Counted from the stretch's first letter, positions 33,274-41,921 are shown. The stretch is 64,000 nucleotides of DNA from Sphingopyxis macrogoltabida (GCA_003241685.1 QFPJ01000010.1:17915-81914); one strand, 5' to 3'. Made by a program: numbers and translations. The notes: generated by a model from the sequence alone, not told the origin.

Positions 33274-34272
33274 ATGATGAAGGCTCTCTTGTCGACCGCA
33301 ACCGGCGGCCCGGAAACATTGACGCTGGGCGAATTGCCGCAACCCACCGCCGGCAAGGACCAGATCGTCATCGACGTGAAGGCGTGCGCGGTCAATTTCC
33401 CCGACGTGCTGATCATCGAGGATAAATATCAGTTCAAGCCGCAGCGCCCCTTTGCGCCCGGCGGCGAGGTTGCGGGGCTGGTCGCCGAAGTCGGCGAAGG
33501 CGTGACCGGGTTCAAGGTCGGCGACCGCGTGATCGCGGGCTGCGGCAACGGCGGCATGGCGGAAGCCGTCGCGGTGGGCATCCACAATGTCTATCACCTG
33601 CCCGACGCGCACGACTTCGCCGAAGGGGCGTCGCTGCTGATGACCTATGGCACCAGCATCCACGCGCTGGTCGATCGCGGGCATATCAAGGAAGGCGACA
33701 CGCTGCTCGTCCTTGGCGCGTCGGGCGGGGTCGGCATTGCGGCGGTCGAGCTGGGCAAGGCCTTCGGCGCGCGCGTCGTCGCCGGCGTGTCGAGCGAGGA
33801 AAAGGCCCAGATCGCCCGCGATGCGGGGGCCGACGAGGTGGTCGTCTATGGCCGCCAGCCGTTCGACAAGGACCAGTCGAAGGAACTGGCGAACAGGTTC
33901 AAGGAAGCCGTTGGCCCCAATGGCGCCAATGTCATCTATGACGCCGTGGGCGGCGACTATGCCGAACCCGCGCTGCGCTCGATCGCATGGGAGGGCCGCT
34001 ATCTCGTCGTCGGATTCCCCGCCGGCATTCCGCGCCTGCCGCTCAATCTGACGCTGCTGAAAAGCTGCGACGTGGCGGGCGTGTTCTGGGGCGCCTTCGT
34101 GATGCGCGAACCCGAACGGAACCGCGCCAATATCGCGCGCCTGTTCCAGCTGTGGGATCAGGGCAAGATCAAGCCGCGCGTGACGGAACGCTTTGCGCTG
34201 GCGGACGGCGGCCAGGCGATCGCCAAGCTGGGCAACCGCAGCGCCGTCGGCAAGCTGGTCGTCACGGTCTGA
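33274..34272 (+). CDS. Zinc-independent quinone oxidoreductase (MDR family)
   Basis: The 332-residue protein has AVNFPDVLIIEDKYQFKP near 39-56, PGGEVAGLV near 63 and the NADPH loop VLGASGGVGIAAVELGK near 145-162. It lacks the zinc-binding cysteines of alcohol dehydrogenases, as in NADPH:quinone reductases and enoyl reductases. Start may be 33274 or 33277 (two ATGs). Its TGA overlaps the following DUF167 frame. Confidence 0.87.
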   Translation: MMKALLSTATGGPETLTLGELPQPTAGKDQIVIDVKACAVNFPDVLIIEDKYQFKPQRPFAPGGEVAGLVAEVGEGVTGFKVGDRVIAGCGNGGMAEAVAVGIHNVYHLPDAHDFAEGASLLMTYGTSIHALVDRGHIKEGDTLLVLGASGGVGIAAVELGKAFGARVVAGVSSEEKAQIARDAGADEVVVYGRQPFDKDQSKELANRFKEAVGPNGANVIYDAVGGDYAEPALRSIAWEGRYLVVGFPAGIPRLPLNLTLLKSCDVAGVFWGAFVMREPERNRANIARLFQLWDQGKIKPRVTERFALADGGQAIAKLGNRSAVGKLVVTV

Positions 34273-34550
34273 AATTCCGGCCCGATCCCGCACTGACCGC
34301 CGCGCTGACGGCGCTGGCCGCGCCCGAAGGCCGGCTGGAGGTGCGGGTGACGCCGGGGGCGCGGCGCGACGAGATCAGGGTGGAGGGCGACAGGGTGATG
34401 CTGCGCGTCACCGCGGTACCCGAGGACGGCGCCGCGACCGAAGCGGTGCTGCGCCTGCTCGCCGCCGCGCTGGGCCGGCCGCGCCGCGACCTGCGCCTGC
34501 TGCGCGGCGCCACGGCGCGGATCAAACTGATCGCAATCGCCTGCGACTGA
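34269..34550 (+). CDS. DUF167/YggU-family small protein
   Basis: The frame contains LEVRVTPGARRDEIRVEG, VMLRVTAVPEDGAATEAVLRLLAA and LLRGATARIKLIAI, the core of DUF167. No ATG or GTG fits the full domain upstream; translation may begin at CTG 34269, overlapping the stop of the oxidoreductase, or at an internal GTG near 34340. Function of the family is unknown. Coupling to the upstream gene is likely. Confidence 0.7.
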   Translation: MKFRPDPALTAALTALAAPEGRLEVRVTPGARRDEIRVEGDRVMLRVTAVPEDGAATEAVLRLLAAALGRPRRDLRLLRGATARIKLIAIACD

Positions 34551-34636
34551 TCGCATTTCCCACCGCCGCGTTAACCCTTTGTCAGCAGTGCCCGCTTATG
34601 CCCGATGCAGGAGTATTGGGACCGCAGGGTTTGACG

Positions 34637-34936
34637 ATGGCCGCTCGCCGTTCGAACAAGGAAGCACAGGCCGAAAGCCTTGCCAACATCTCGCGCACCC
34701 GCCGCGCGCAGCTGGTCGCCGAGTTCGAAAGCGAGCTGGGCATCGACCACAAGGCCCGCGCGCAGGCCGTGCACGACGCGAAACGCTGGCAGGTGATCAA
34801 GACGATCATCGTATGGACGATCGCGATCATGTTCTTCACCATCGCCTGCCACAAGCTGTGGGTGATGGGCCAGGACGTCGACGAACCCTTTTCCGACCTG
34901 GACCCGATGAAGAGCATATTCGGCCGCAGCGAATAG
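34637..34936 (+). CDS. Small single-pass membrane protein
   Basis: The 99-residue protein has a charged N-terminal half (AARRSNKEAQAESLANISRT) and one strong transmembrane segment (VIKTIIVWTIAIMFFTIACH, about 51-70). ATG 34598 is an upstream alternative. No family is recognised. The TAG stop directly precedes a small GGGGC/GCCCC hairpin. It is followed by the parDE operator. Confidence 0.65.
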   Translation: MAARRSNKEAQAESLANISRTRRAQLVAEFESELGIDHKARAQAVHDAKRWQVIKTIIVWTIAIMFFTIACHKLWVMGQDVDEPFSDLDPMKSIFGRSE

Positions 34937-34952
34937 GGGCGCTGCCCCTTTA
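34936..34952 (+). terminator. Weak hairpin after small membrane protein gene
   Basis: GGGGC (34936-34940) and GCCCC (34944-34948) with a 3-base loop, then TTTA. The stem is short and the T run is only three, so a terminator role is tentative. Confidence 0.3.
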
Positions 34953-34962
34953 TGGACAGCGA

Positions 34963-34977
34963 TACCAAATTTTGGTA
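34963..34977. promoter_or_regulatory. Palindromic operator candidate upstream of parDE
   Basis: TACCAAA (34963-34969) and TTTGGTA (34971-34977) are perfect 7-bp arms around a single T, 11 bases before the ParD ATG. ParD antitoxins usually bind such palindromes to repress their own operon. Confidence 0.55.
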
Positions 34978-34988
34978 AATCGTCCGGC

Positions 34989-35243
34989 ATGGGCTCGAAG
35001 AACACCTCTGTCGCCTTGGGCGATCCTTTCATCGAATTTGCGCGGCGCAAGGTCGATTCGGGCGAATTTGCAACGACCAGCGAAGTCGTGCGCGAGGCGA
35101 TGCGGCGCTATATCGCTTATGACGACAGCGTCGAAGCGCTGCGCCGGGAAATACAAAAGGGCATCGATAGCGGCCCGGCCGAACCTTTTGATTTCGAGGC
35201 ATTCCGAAAGGACATGCGAACAAAATATGATGACGGTGGATGA
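34989..35243 (+). CDS. parD: ParD-family type II antitoxin
   Basis: The 84-residue protein has an N-terminal ribbon-helix-helix (SVALGDPFIEFARRKVDSGEF near 7-27, then TTSEVVREAMRRYI) and a C-terminal toxin-binding tail (ending FRKDMRTKYDD). It should dimerise on the operator at 34963 and neutralise ParE. Its TGA overlaps the ParE ATG (ATGA), giving a conventional antitoxin-toxin pair. Confidence 0.88.
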   Translation: MGSKNTSVALGDPFIEFARRKVDSGEFATTSEVVREAMRRYIAYDDSVEALRREIQKGIDSGPAEPFDFEAFRKDMRTKYDDGG

Positions 35244-35527
35244 CTCGCTATACGCTGTCACCGGCAGCCAAGCACGACATCACGGAAATCTGGTTATACA
35301 CCGCCGATCAATGGGGTGTGGATCAAGCGGATGAATATGTCCGGCAAATCGAAGACAATCTGTACAAGGTGGCGGTCGGATTGCGCATAGCTCAACCCTT
35401 CGATAGACATTGGAAAATTCGGTCGGGCCATCACCTGTGCGTCTTTTCGAAAGCGGCAGACCATAAAATACACGTTATCCGTATCTTGCACGAGCGAATG
35501 GATATACCATCGCAAGAACGGCCGTAA
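35240..35527 (+). CDS. parE: ParE-family type II toxin
   Basis: The 95-residue protein has SPAAKHDITEIWLYTADQWG (8-27) and HVIRILHERMDIP (near 78-90), the start and end signatures of the RelE/ParE superfamily, in particular ParE toxins that inhibit DNA gyrase. It overlaps parD by 4 bases. The local base composition looks less GC-rich than neighbouring genes, suggesting acquisition. This parE is unrelated to the topoisomerase IV subunit of the same name. Confidence 0.88.
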   Translation: MTRYTLSPAAKHDITEIWLYTADQWGVDQADEYVRQIEDNLYKVAVGLRIAQPFDRHWKIRSGHHLCVFSKAADHKIHVIRILHERMDIPSQERP

Positions 35528-35546
35528 TCTTTTTGGCTTTTGCACT

Positions 35547-35846
35547 TCAGATCGGTTCGGCCAGCCGTTCTTTCCTGGCTGTCAACCAGGGATTGTCACC
35601 TATCGAAACAGTCTCAACGCTTATCAAATGCGGGGGCCGCAAACGCGACCTGCCGTGATATGCTGACCATTTCCACAAATCGCCGACGTATTCGCTCCAG
35701 ATATGTCCCACATAAAGCGTTTCGAGATGCGCAGCGACGCGATCGGCGGTCCAAGCCGCCGGAAACATCATTATAATCCGGTCCTGATCCGCTATGAGGC
35801 GATCGCTGCGCCAGCGAACGACCCATCGCGTCTTTTGTCGGCTCAA
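35547..35846 (-). CDS. Orphan small protein after sdhA
   Basis: A 99-codon frame whose only full-length start is TTG 35846, overlapping the sdhA TGA. The product (VVRWRSDRLIADQDRIIMMF, then YVGHIWSEYVGDLWKWSAYH) has a normal amino-acid mix, unlike a GC-rich shadow frame, and local GC is lower than around it. No family is recognised. It occupies the place where sdhB is expected. Whether it is translated is uncertain. Confidence 0.45.
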   Translation of the reverse strand: MSRQKTRWVVRWRSDRLIADQDRIIMMFPAAWTADRVAAHLETLYVGHIWSEYVGDLWKWSAYHGRSRLRPPHLISVETVSIGDNPWLTARKERLAEPI

Positions 35847-37645
35847 TAAACCCGCGCCTTCGGCTTGATATAGTCAGCGTCGTCGGTCAGCGTATATTCG
35901 TGGACCGGGCGGTAATCGAGCGTCACGCCGCCGCCCTTGCCGCCCCAGCCGTCGAACCAGCTGATCGTGTGCTTCATCCAGGTCGCGTCGTCGCGGTTCG
36001 GGAAATCCTCGTGCGCGTGGGCGCCGCGGCTTTCCTTGCGATTGAACGCCGAATGCATCGTCACCGTCGCCTGGCTGATCAGATTGTCGAGTTCCAGCGT
36101 TTCGACCAGATCGGTATTCCAGATCAGGCTGCGGTCGGTGACGTGGACGTCGTTCATGCGCGCATAGGTCTTGGCGAGCTTTTCCTTGCCCTCCGCCATC
36201 AGTTCGTCGGTGCGGAACACCGCCGCGTGCTGCGACATGGCGCGCTGCATCTCGGTCCGGATTTCCGCGGTCGGCGATCCGCCGCTGGCGTTGCGGAAAT
36301 GGTCGAGGCGGCTGAGCGCGAGGTCGGCGCTGTCCTGCGGCAGCGCGGGCTGCGCGGCGCCGGGGGTGAGCAGTTCCTTGAGCCGATGGCCCGTCGCGCG
36401 GCCGAACACCACCAGGTCGATCAGGCTGTTCGAACCGAGGCGGTTGGCGCCGTGGACGGAGACGCACGCCGCTTCGCCCACCGCGAACAGGCCGGGGACG
36501 ACCGCGTCGGGATCGCCGTCCTTCAGCGTCACGACCTCGCCATGATAGTTACAGGGGATGCCGCCCATATTGTAATGGACGGTCGGCACGACCGGCAGCG
36601 GCTGGCGCGTCAGATCGACGCCCGCGAAAATCTTGCCGCTTTCGGTGATGCCGGGCAGCCGTTCCGCCAGCACCGCCGGATCGATATGGTCGAGGTGCAG
36701 ATAGATGTGGTCGGCGTGCGGACCGACGCCGCGGCCTTCGCGGATTTCGAGCGCCATCGACCGCGACACCACGTCGCGCGACGCCAGATCCTTGGCCGAG
36801 GGGGCATAGCGTTCCATGAAACGCTCGCCTTGGCTGTTGGTCAGATAACCGCCCTCGCCGCGTGCGCCTTCGGTAATGAGGACGCCCGCCCCGTAAATGC
36901 CGGTCGGGTGGAACTGGACGAATTCCATGTCCTGCAGCGGCAGACCGGCGCGCAGCACCATGCCGCCGCCGTCGCCGGTGCAGGTGTGCGCCGACGTCGC
37001 GGTGAAATAGCAGCGGCCATAGCCGCCCGTCGCGAGCACGACCGCCTGGCTGCGGAAGCGGTGGATGCTGCCATCCTCCATGCACAGCGCGATCACGCCG
37101 CGGCACACGCCGTTTTCCATGATCAGGTCGAGCGCGAAATATTCGATGAAGAAGTCCGCGTCATATTTCAGCGACTGCTGATAGAGCGCATGGAGCATCG
37201 CATGGCCGGTGCGGTCGGCCGCGGCGCAGGTGCGCTGCACCGGCGGGCCTTCGCCCATATTCTGCATATGGCCGCCAAAGGGGCGCTGATAGATGGTGCC
37301 GTTGGCGTTGCGGCTGAACGGCACGCCGGCATGTTCGAGTTCGTAGACCGCGGCGGGCGCCTCGCGCACCATATATTCGATCGCGTCCTGATCGCCGAGC
37401 CAGTCGGACCCCTTGACGGTATCGTACATGTGCCATTGCCAATGGTCGGGCGAATTGTTGCCAAGGCTGGCGGCGATGCCGCCCTGCGCCGCGACGGTAT
37501 GGCTGCGCGTCGGAAACACCTTGGTGATGCAGGCGGTTTTCAGGCCCGCCTCGGCGCTGCCCATGGTGGCGCGCAGGCCCGATCCGCCGGCACCGACGAC
37601 GACGGTGTCATAGACATGGTCGATGATCTTGTAAGCGTCGGTCAT
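35843..37645 (-). CDS. sdhA: Succinate dehydrogenase flavoprotein subunit
   Basis: The 600-residue protein has VVVGAGGSGLRA near 16-27 for FAD binding, His49 in RSHTVAAQGG for covalent FAD attachment, EFVQFHPTGI near 239, a catalytic-region RG(E/x)GG in GARGEGGYL, and HGANRLGSNSL near 395. It oxidises succinate to fumarate in complex II on the inner face of the membrane. It follows sdhC and sdhD in one minus-strand operon; sdhB does not follow. Confidence 0.96.
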   Translation of the reverse strand: MTDAYKIIDHVYDTVVVGAGGSGLRATMGSAEAGLKTACITKVFPTRSHTVAAQGGIAASLGNNSPDHWQWHMYDTVKGSDWLGDQDAIEYMVREAPAAVYELEHAGVPFSRNANGTIYQRPFGGHMQNMGEGPPVQRTCAAADRTGHAMLHALYQQSLKYDADFFIEYFALDLIMENGVCRGVIALCMEDGSIHRFRSQAVVLATGGYGRCYFTATSAHTCTGDGGGMVLRAGLPLQDMEFVQFHPTGIYGAGVLITEGARGEGGYLTNSQGERFMERYAPSAKDLASRDVVSRSMALEIREGRGVGPHADHIYLHLDHIDPAVLAERLPGITESGKIFAGVDLTRQPLPVVPTVHYNMGGIPCNYHGEVVTLKDGDPDAVVPGLFAVGEAACVSVHGANRLGSNSLIDLVVFGRATGHRLKELLTPGAAQPALPQDSADLALSRLDHFRNASGGSPTAEIRTEMQRAMSQHAAVFRTDELMAEGKEKLAKTYARMNDVHVTDRSLIWNTDLVETLELDNLISQATVTMHSAFNRKESRGAHAHEDFPNRDDATWMKHTISWFDGWGGKGGGVTLDYRPVHEYTLTDDADYIKPKARVY

Positions 37646-37646
37646 G

Positions 37647-38054
37647 TCACATGCCCCCCGGAGCGAGCCCGGCGGCGGGCGCAAGCGCGATGCGGACAAT
37701 CGCGAAGATGCCGAAGGCGGCGCCGCCGATCGCGTAGAAATTCAGAACGACGAGCGCGAGCAGGCGCGTCGCGTCGCCATGGACATAGTCCTCGATCAGC
37801 ACTTGCAGCCCGAGCCGCAGGTGCCAGAAGACACTGACGACGAGCAGGATGAGGGCGAGCGCGACCAGCGGTTGCGACGCCCATGCATAGACGATGCGAT
37901 AATCGCCGAGCGGCAGGCGGACGAGCGAGACGAACAGCCAGACGACCAGCAGCACGTTGCCGAGCGCGGTCAGCCGCTGTTGCAGCCAGTGATGCGATCC
38001 GTGCTGCGCGGAACCCAGTCCGCGGACACGGCCAAGGCGCGTACCATTGCCCAT
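37647..38054 (-). CDS. sdhD: Succinate dehydrogenase membrane anchor subunit D
   Basis: The 135-residue protein has three membrane segments (about 33-52, 66-88, 105-130). HLRLGLQVLIEDYVHG near 83-98 contains the heme-ligand histidine region of SdhD. It anchors SdhA/SdhB to the membrane and forms the quinone site with SdhC. The ATG overlaps the sdhC TGA (TGATG), and sdhA starts 1 base after its stop. Confidence 0.9.
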   Translation of the reverse strand: MGNGTRLGRVRGLGSAQHGSHHWLQQRLTALGNVLLVVWLFVSLVRLPLGDYRIVYAWASQPLVALALILLVVSVFWHLRLGLQVLIEDYVHGDATRLLALVVLNFYAIGGAAFGIFAIVRIALAPAAGLAPGGM

Positions 38055-38497
38055 CAGAACGCTCCCCGCAGGATCCAGGCCCAGGTGGCGATGGTCGCGA
38101 TCAGCGCGCCGACCATCACGATCGTCGACCACAGCTTGTTGGTCTTGAGTTCATAGCCCGCGCCGGTGTCGAGAACGAAGTGACGGAGCCCCGAGAAGAG
38201 ATGCTGGAAAAAGGCCCAGCTCAGCCCGACCAGCACGACTTTGCCCAGGATGTTGGTAATCTGGTGCAGGATGCTGATTTCGGGGCTGGGATCGTGCCAG
38301 ACGAAGGCGACGAAGGCCGCATAGGCGTCGGGACCGGCGGCGATCGCGCCGAGCCACCAGAGGAACATCAGCGCGCCGACGATGGCGAGCCCGTCGCCGC
38401 TTGCGCGGTGGAGGATCGAGACCGCCATATGCGGCCCCCATTTATACACCTGAAGGTGCGGCGAGAGCGGTCGCGCGCTCGGTTCCTTGCCAGCCAT
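38054..38497 (-). CDS. sdhC: Succinate dehydrogenase cytochrome b556 subunit C
   Basis: The 147-residue protein begins with the signature SPHLQVYKWGPHMAVSILHR (12-31), which includes quinone-site Ser in SILHRASG, and carries HLFSGLRHFVLD (about 99-110) with the heme histidine. Three hydrophobic segments follow the SdhC pattern. It is the first gene of sdhCDA. The promoter must lie in the 130-base gap before the MFS gene end. Confidence 0.93.
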   Translation of the reverse strand: MAGKEPSARPLSPHLQVYKWGPHMAVSILHRASGDGLAIVGALMFLWWLGAIAAGPDAYAAFVAFVWHDPSPEISILHQITNILGKVVLVGLSWAFFQHLFSGLRHFVLDTGAGYELKTNKLWSTIVMVGALIATIATWAWILRGAF

Positions 38498-38627
38498 ATC
38501 AGCCCCGTTTCGTGACTCTGTCGGTCGATGGGCGCGGGTTAAGCCTTCCCGCCGCGATATGCAATTGCTTAGCGGGCGGCAGCACCAAGATTTTCTTTGC
38601 GGCCCTTTCCGCAGCGGCGCCGCGGCA

Positions 38628-40220
38628 TCAATGTCCCATGTCCGCCACCGATGCGACCGGTCCGCCGGGCTTTGGCGGACGCAGCAGCAGAACCAGCGGG
38701 ACCGCGGCCAGCGTCACCCACATCATGAACCAGAAATCGTCGATATAGGCGATCATGGCCGCCTGCCGGTTGATCTCCGCATTGACCATCGCCATCGCCG
38801 TATCCCCGGCCACGCCGAAGCGGTCGGCGGTCGACGGATCGATCAGGCTGACCGAATTGTTCGTAACGTGCGCGGCGAGGTCTTCGTGGCTGGTCTGCGT
38901 GTTCGACCCCAACAGGGTGGTGACGACCGAGATGCCGACCGACGCGCCCAGACTGCGGAAAAGGTTGAGCAGGCTGGACCCGTCGGTGCGATGCTGCGGC
39001 GCGATGGTCGCAAAGGCCATGGTGTTGAGCGGGATGAACACCAGCCCCATGCCCAGTCCCTGCACCAGACCGCTGACGATCACCGGCTGCATCCCCATCG
39101 CCAGCGACCAGTGGCTCATCTGCCACAGCGAAATGCTGGCGATCAGCAGGCCGGTGCCGACCATCCAGCGCGCATCGATCTTGCCCAGCAATTGCCCGGC
39201 GACCCACATGCTGATCAGGATACCGATCCCGCGCACCGCCAGGACCCAGCCGGTGTCGATCACCGGCCAGCCGAACAGATTCTGCAGCATCGGCGGCAGC
39301 AAGGCCATCGATGCGAACATGACGACGCCGATGACGACCATGAAGAAGACGGCGGTGATCAGATTGCGGTCGGCGAGCATCTGGCGGCTGAACAGCGTTT
39401 CGCCGCGCGACGTCAGCAGATGGATACCGAACATCCACAGGCAGGCAACGGCGACGCCGCACTCGATCCAGATTTCGATGCTGTCGAACCAATCCTCGTG
39501 CGCGCCGCGATCGAGCATGAGTTGCAGGGCGGCGAGCCCGAGCGCGAGCATCGAGAAACCGAACAGGTCGAATTTCCGCTCGCCGCGCCGGGTCGCGGGC
39601 AACAGCGCCCACATCATCGCCAGCGTGATCAGCCCGACCGGCAGGTTGACGTAGAACACCCAGCGCCAGTTGGCGCTTTCCGTCAGCCACCCGCCCAGGA
39701 TCGGTCCCAGAATCGGCCCGATCATGATCCCCATGCCCCAGATCGACATCGCCCGCGCATGGCGTTCGGGCGGGTTGATGTCGAGCATCACCGATTGCGA
39801 CAGCGGGCCGATGAAGGCGGCGCTGATACCCTGGAGAAAGCGAAAGGCGACCATCTGTTCGAGCGACTGCGCCGCGCCGCACGCCATCGACGTCAGGATG
39901 AAGCCGACGATCGCGGCCAGGAACAGATTGCGCCGGCCGATCCGGTCGGCGAGCCAGCCGGTGATCGGCATCGCGACGGCCGACGCCAGAATATAGCTGG
40001 TGAGCACCCAGGTCACCGTTTCGCCCGTCGCGCCCAGCGCCGACTGCATATGCGGAATGGCGACGTTGGCGATCGTCGTATCCAGAATCTGCATGATCGA
40101 CGCGCCCATGACCGCGACGGTCAACAGGCCGCGATAGCGCACCCGTTCGTGCAACGGCACGCTGTCGTCATCCGGAACCGCCACCGCGGCGGGCCGGCGC
40201 GGAAAGGAACGGCTGGCCAT
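38628..40220 (-). CDS. DHA2-family (EmrB-like) multidrug efflux transporter
   Basis: The 530-residue protein has about 14 membrane segments and DHA2 motifs: ASIMQILDTTIANVAIPHMQ (39-58, motif D1), GWLADRIGRRNLFL near 88 (motif A) and MIGPILGPILGGWLTE near 166-181 (motif C). It is a proton-driven drug exporter that works with the adjacent EmrA-like adaptor and an outer-membrane channel. It starts 3 bases after the adaptor gene. Drug specificity cannot be told from sequence. Confidence 0.9.
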   Translation of the reverse strand: MASRSFPRRPAAVAVPDDDSVPLHERVRYRGLLTVAVMGASIMQILDTTIANVAIPHMQSALGATGETVTWVLTSYILASAVAMPITGWLADRIGRRNLFLAAIVGFILTSMACGAAQSLEQMVAFRFLQGISAAFIGPLSQSVMLDINPPERHARAMSIWGMGIMIGPILGPILGGWLTESANWRWVFYVNLPVGLITLAMMWALLPATRRGERKFDLFGFSMLALGLAALQLMLDRGAHEDWFDSIEIWIECGVAVACLWMFGIHLLTSRGETLFSRQMLADRNLITAVFFMVVIGVVMFASMALLPPMLQNLFGWPVIDTGWVLAVRGIGILISMWVAGQLLGKIDARWMVGTGLLIASISLWQMSHWSLAMGMQPVIVSGLVQGLGMGLVFIPLNTMAFATIAPQHRTDGSSLLNLFRSLGASVGISVVTTLLGSNTQTSHEDLAAHVTNNSVSLIDPSTADRFGVAGDTAMAMVNAEINRQAAMIAYIDDFWFMMWVTLAAVPLVLLLRPPKPGGPVASVADMGH

Positions 40221-40223
40221 CGC

Positions 40224-41351
40224 CTATCGGTCGGCGGTGAAGACTTTGACGTCGGCCGACAGCCCCGCGATCATCTCGCGCGACGGCCGTTCGTCAAAGG
40301 CGATGCGAACGGGCACGCGCTGCGTCACCTTGACCCAGTTGCCGGTCGCATTCTGCGCCGGCAGCACCGAAAATTCGCTGCCGGTTCCCGCCCCGATCGT
40401 CAGCACATGGCCGCGCACCTTCAATCCCGGGTAGGCATCGAAGCTGATTTCCGCGCGCTGGCCGACACGCATGTCCGCAAGGTCGGTTTCCTTGAAATTC
40501 GCTTCCACCCACGGATGCGCGGTATCGACGATCGTGACGGCGGGCAGGCCCGCAACCATCATCTGCCCGATCTGGAGCCGGTCCGACTGGGCGACGCGCC
40601 CGGCGCTCGGCGCGCGTATCTCGGTACGGCCGAGGTCAACGCGGGCCTGCGCGCGCTGGACGCGCGCCGCCTCCACCTGGGGATTGATGCCACTGGCGGG
40701 CCCCGCGGCCAGCTTGGCGCGCGCTTCGGCGGCGGCGGCCTCCGCCTGGCGGACGCGCTCGCGCGCCTGTTGCAGCGCATGGCGCGAAGCATCATAGGCG
40801 GCGCGGGTCGTGAACCCCTTGTCCATCAGCGCCGCCTGCCGGTCGAAATTGACCTTCGCGAAACCGACATCCTCGCGCGCCGCCGCAATATCGACCGCGC
40901 TGGTGTTGGCGCTGGCCGACAGATTGCCGACCTCGACCTCCGCCGCGTCGATCGCGGCGGTCGCCTGCGCGACGCTCAGCCGGTAAGGCTCGCCGTCGAT
41001 GCGAAAGAGAAGCTGGCCCGCCGCGACCTGTTGTCCGTCGCGCACCGCGACTTCGGTGATGCGGCCGCCCACCTCCGCCGCGACCGAAACCTTGTCCATC
41101 TGGACATAGGCGTTGTCGGTCGACACCGACCCGCCGCTGGTGAACCACCAGACCGCGCCCGCCGCGATCATCAGGGCGGGCAGGCCGAACATCAGCAAGC
41201 GCGTGCGCCAGCCCGATTTCGCGGCCACCTCCACGGCGGCTGCCGGCTCATCCTGCGGCGCGGGAACCGGATCGGCCTTGGGCAGCGGCTTGGGCCGGAC
41301 ATTCTCGGCCTGCGGCGACGGCGGGGAAAGCTGTTCCTGATCCATCAGCAT
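40224..41351 (-). CDS. HlyD/EmrA-like membrane fusion protein
   Basis: The 375-residue protein has a proline-rich cytoplasmic start, one membrane segment (RLLMFGLPALMIAAGAVWWF, about 50-69), the lipoyl-type half domain DNAYVQMDKVSVAAEVGGRI (79-98), an alpha-hairpin rich in alanine (about 125-220) and a beta-barrel end. It bridges the EmrB-like pump to an outer-membrane duct. The MarR gene overlaps its start by 7 bases. ATG 41345 is an alternative start. Confidence 0.9.
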   Translation of the reverse strand: MLMDQEQLSPPSPQAENVRPKPLPKADPVPAPQDEPAAAVEVAAKSGWRTRLLMFGLPALMIAAGAVWWFTSGGSVSTDNAYVQMDKVSVAAEVGGRITEVAVRDGQQVAAGQLLFRIDGEPYRLSVAQATAAIDAAEVEVGNLSASANTSAVDIAAAREDVGFAKVNFDRQAALMDKGFTTRAAYDASRHALQQARERVRQAEAAAAEARAKLAAGPASGINPQVEAARVQRAQARVDLGRTEIRAPSAGRVAQSDRLQIGQMMVAGLPAVTIVDTAHPWVEANFKETDLADMRVGQRAEISFDAYPGLKVRGHVLTIGAGTGSEFSVLPAQNATGNWVKVTQRVPVRIAFDERPSREMIAGLSADVKVFTADR

Positions 41352-41791
41352 TTCTCTTTTTCATTCTGGCATTCGCGACGCGACAGATTGGCGCGGACCC
41401 GCTCGACAAGCTGGGAAAGCTGGTCGCGCTCGGCATCGGTCATGCCCTCGGTCGCTTCGTCGATGACGTCCTGCGCGGTGCGCCGCAGACCGTCGAGCAG
41501 CGGTTCCGCCGCCGCCGTCAGATGCAGCCGCCAGGCGCGGCGATCGGTCGGATCGGCGCGGCGTTCGACCAGCCCCGCCTCTTCCAGCCGGTCGATCAGG
41601 CGCGACAGGGTGATCGGTTCGACCTCGATCAGTTCGGCCAGCGGTCCCTGCCGGATGCCGGGCTGGCGCAGCACATAGGTCAGGACGCGCGACTGCACGG
41701 CGGTGATCCCGCTGTCGCGGGTGCGCGCGTTGAACGCGCGGCGAAACATGCGCGCCGTATCGCCCAGCAGAAATCCCAGCGTTTCACTCAT
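41345..41791 (-). CDS. MarR-family regulator of the efflux operon
   Basis: The 148-residue protein has the MarR winged helix-turn-helix: SRVLTYVLRQPGIRQGPLAE, then EPITLSRLIDRLEEAGLVER and DPTDRRAWRLHLTAAA. It is the first gene of a MarR-EmrA-EmrB operon and so is probably an autorepressor released by substrate drugs. An imperfect palindrome at 41801-41822 lies just before its start. The DsbA-like gene is divergent, 130 bases away. Confidence 0.88.
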   Translation of the reverse strand: MSETLGFLLGDTARMFRRAFNARTRDSGITAVQSRVLTYVLRQPGIRQGPLAELIEVEPITLSRLIDRLEEAGLVERRADPTDRRAWRLHLTAAAEPLLDGLRRTAQDVIDEATEGMTDAERDQLSQLVERVRANLSRRECQNEKEKC

Positions 41792-41800
41792 GGCATAGGA

Positions 41801-41822
41801 TATAATAACCATTGCTACTATA
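41801..41822. promoter_or_regulatory. Imperfect palindrome, candidate MarR operator
   Basis: TATAATAACC (41801-41810) and TGCTACTATA (41813-41822) agree as reverse complements at 7 of 10 positions around AT. The site is AT-rich, abuts the MarR start, and lies in the intergenic gap, as expected for MarR-type autoregulation. Confidence 0.45.
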
Positions 41823-41921
41823 AGCAAGACAGGATGATCGCGCCGCCATTGACATCCAATCCGGTGGAAACGCGTGCAACAAGGGTTGCACGTTGCGACC
41901 TTTTGTTGGCAGGATAGGACC

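Noticed and set aside
35540..35776. A plus-strand 78-codon frame opposite the orphan gene after sdhA.
   Set aside because: The minus-strand frame has the more protein-like composition and a coupled start; the plus frame is Arg/Ser-rich without motifs.
38487..41678. A 1063-codon plus-strand frame antisense to the MFS and membrane-fusion genes.
   Set aside because: Composition is typical of a reverse shadow (His, Arg, Asp, Gln excess) with no recognisable domain.
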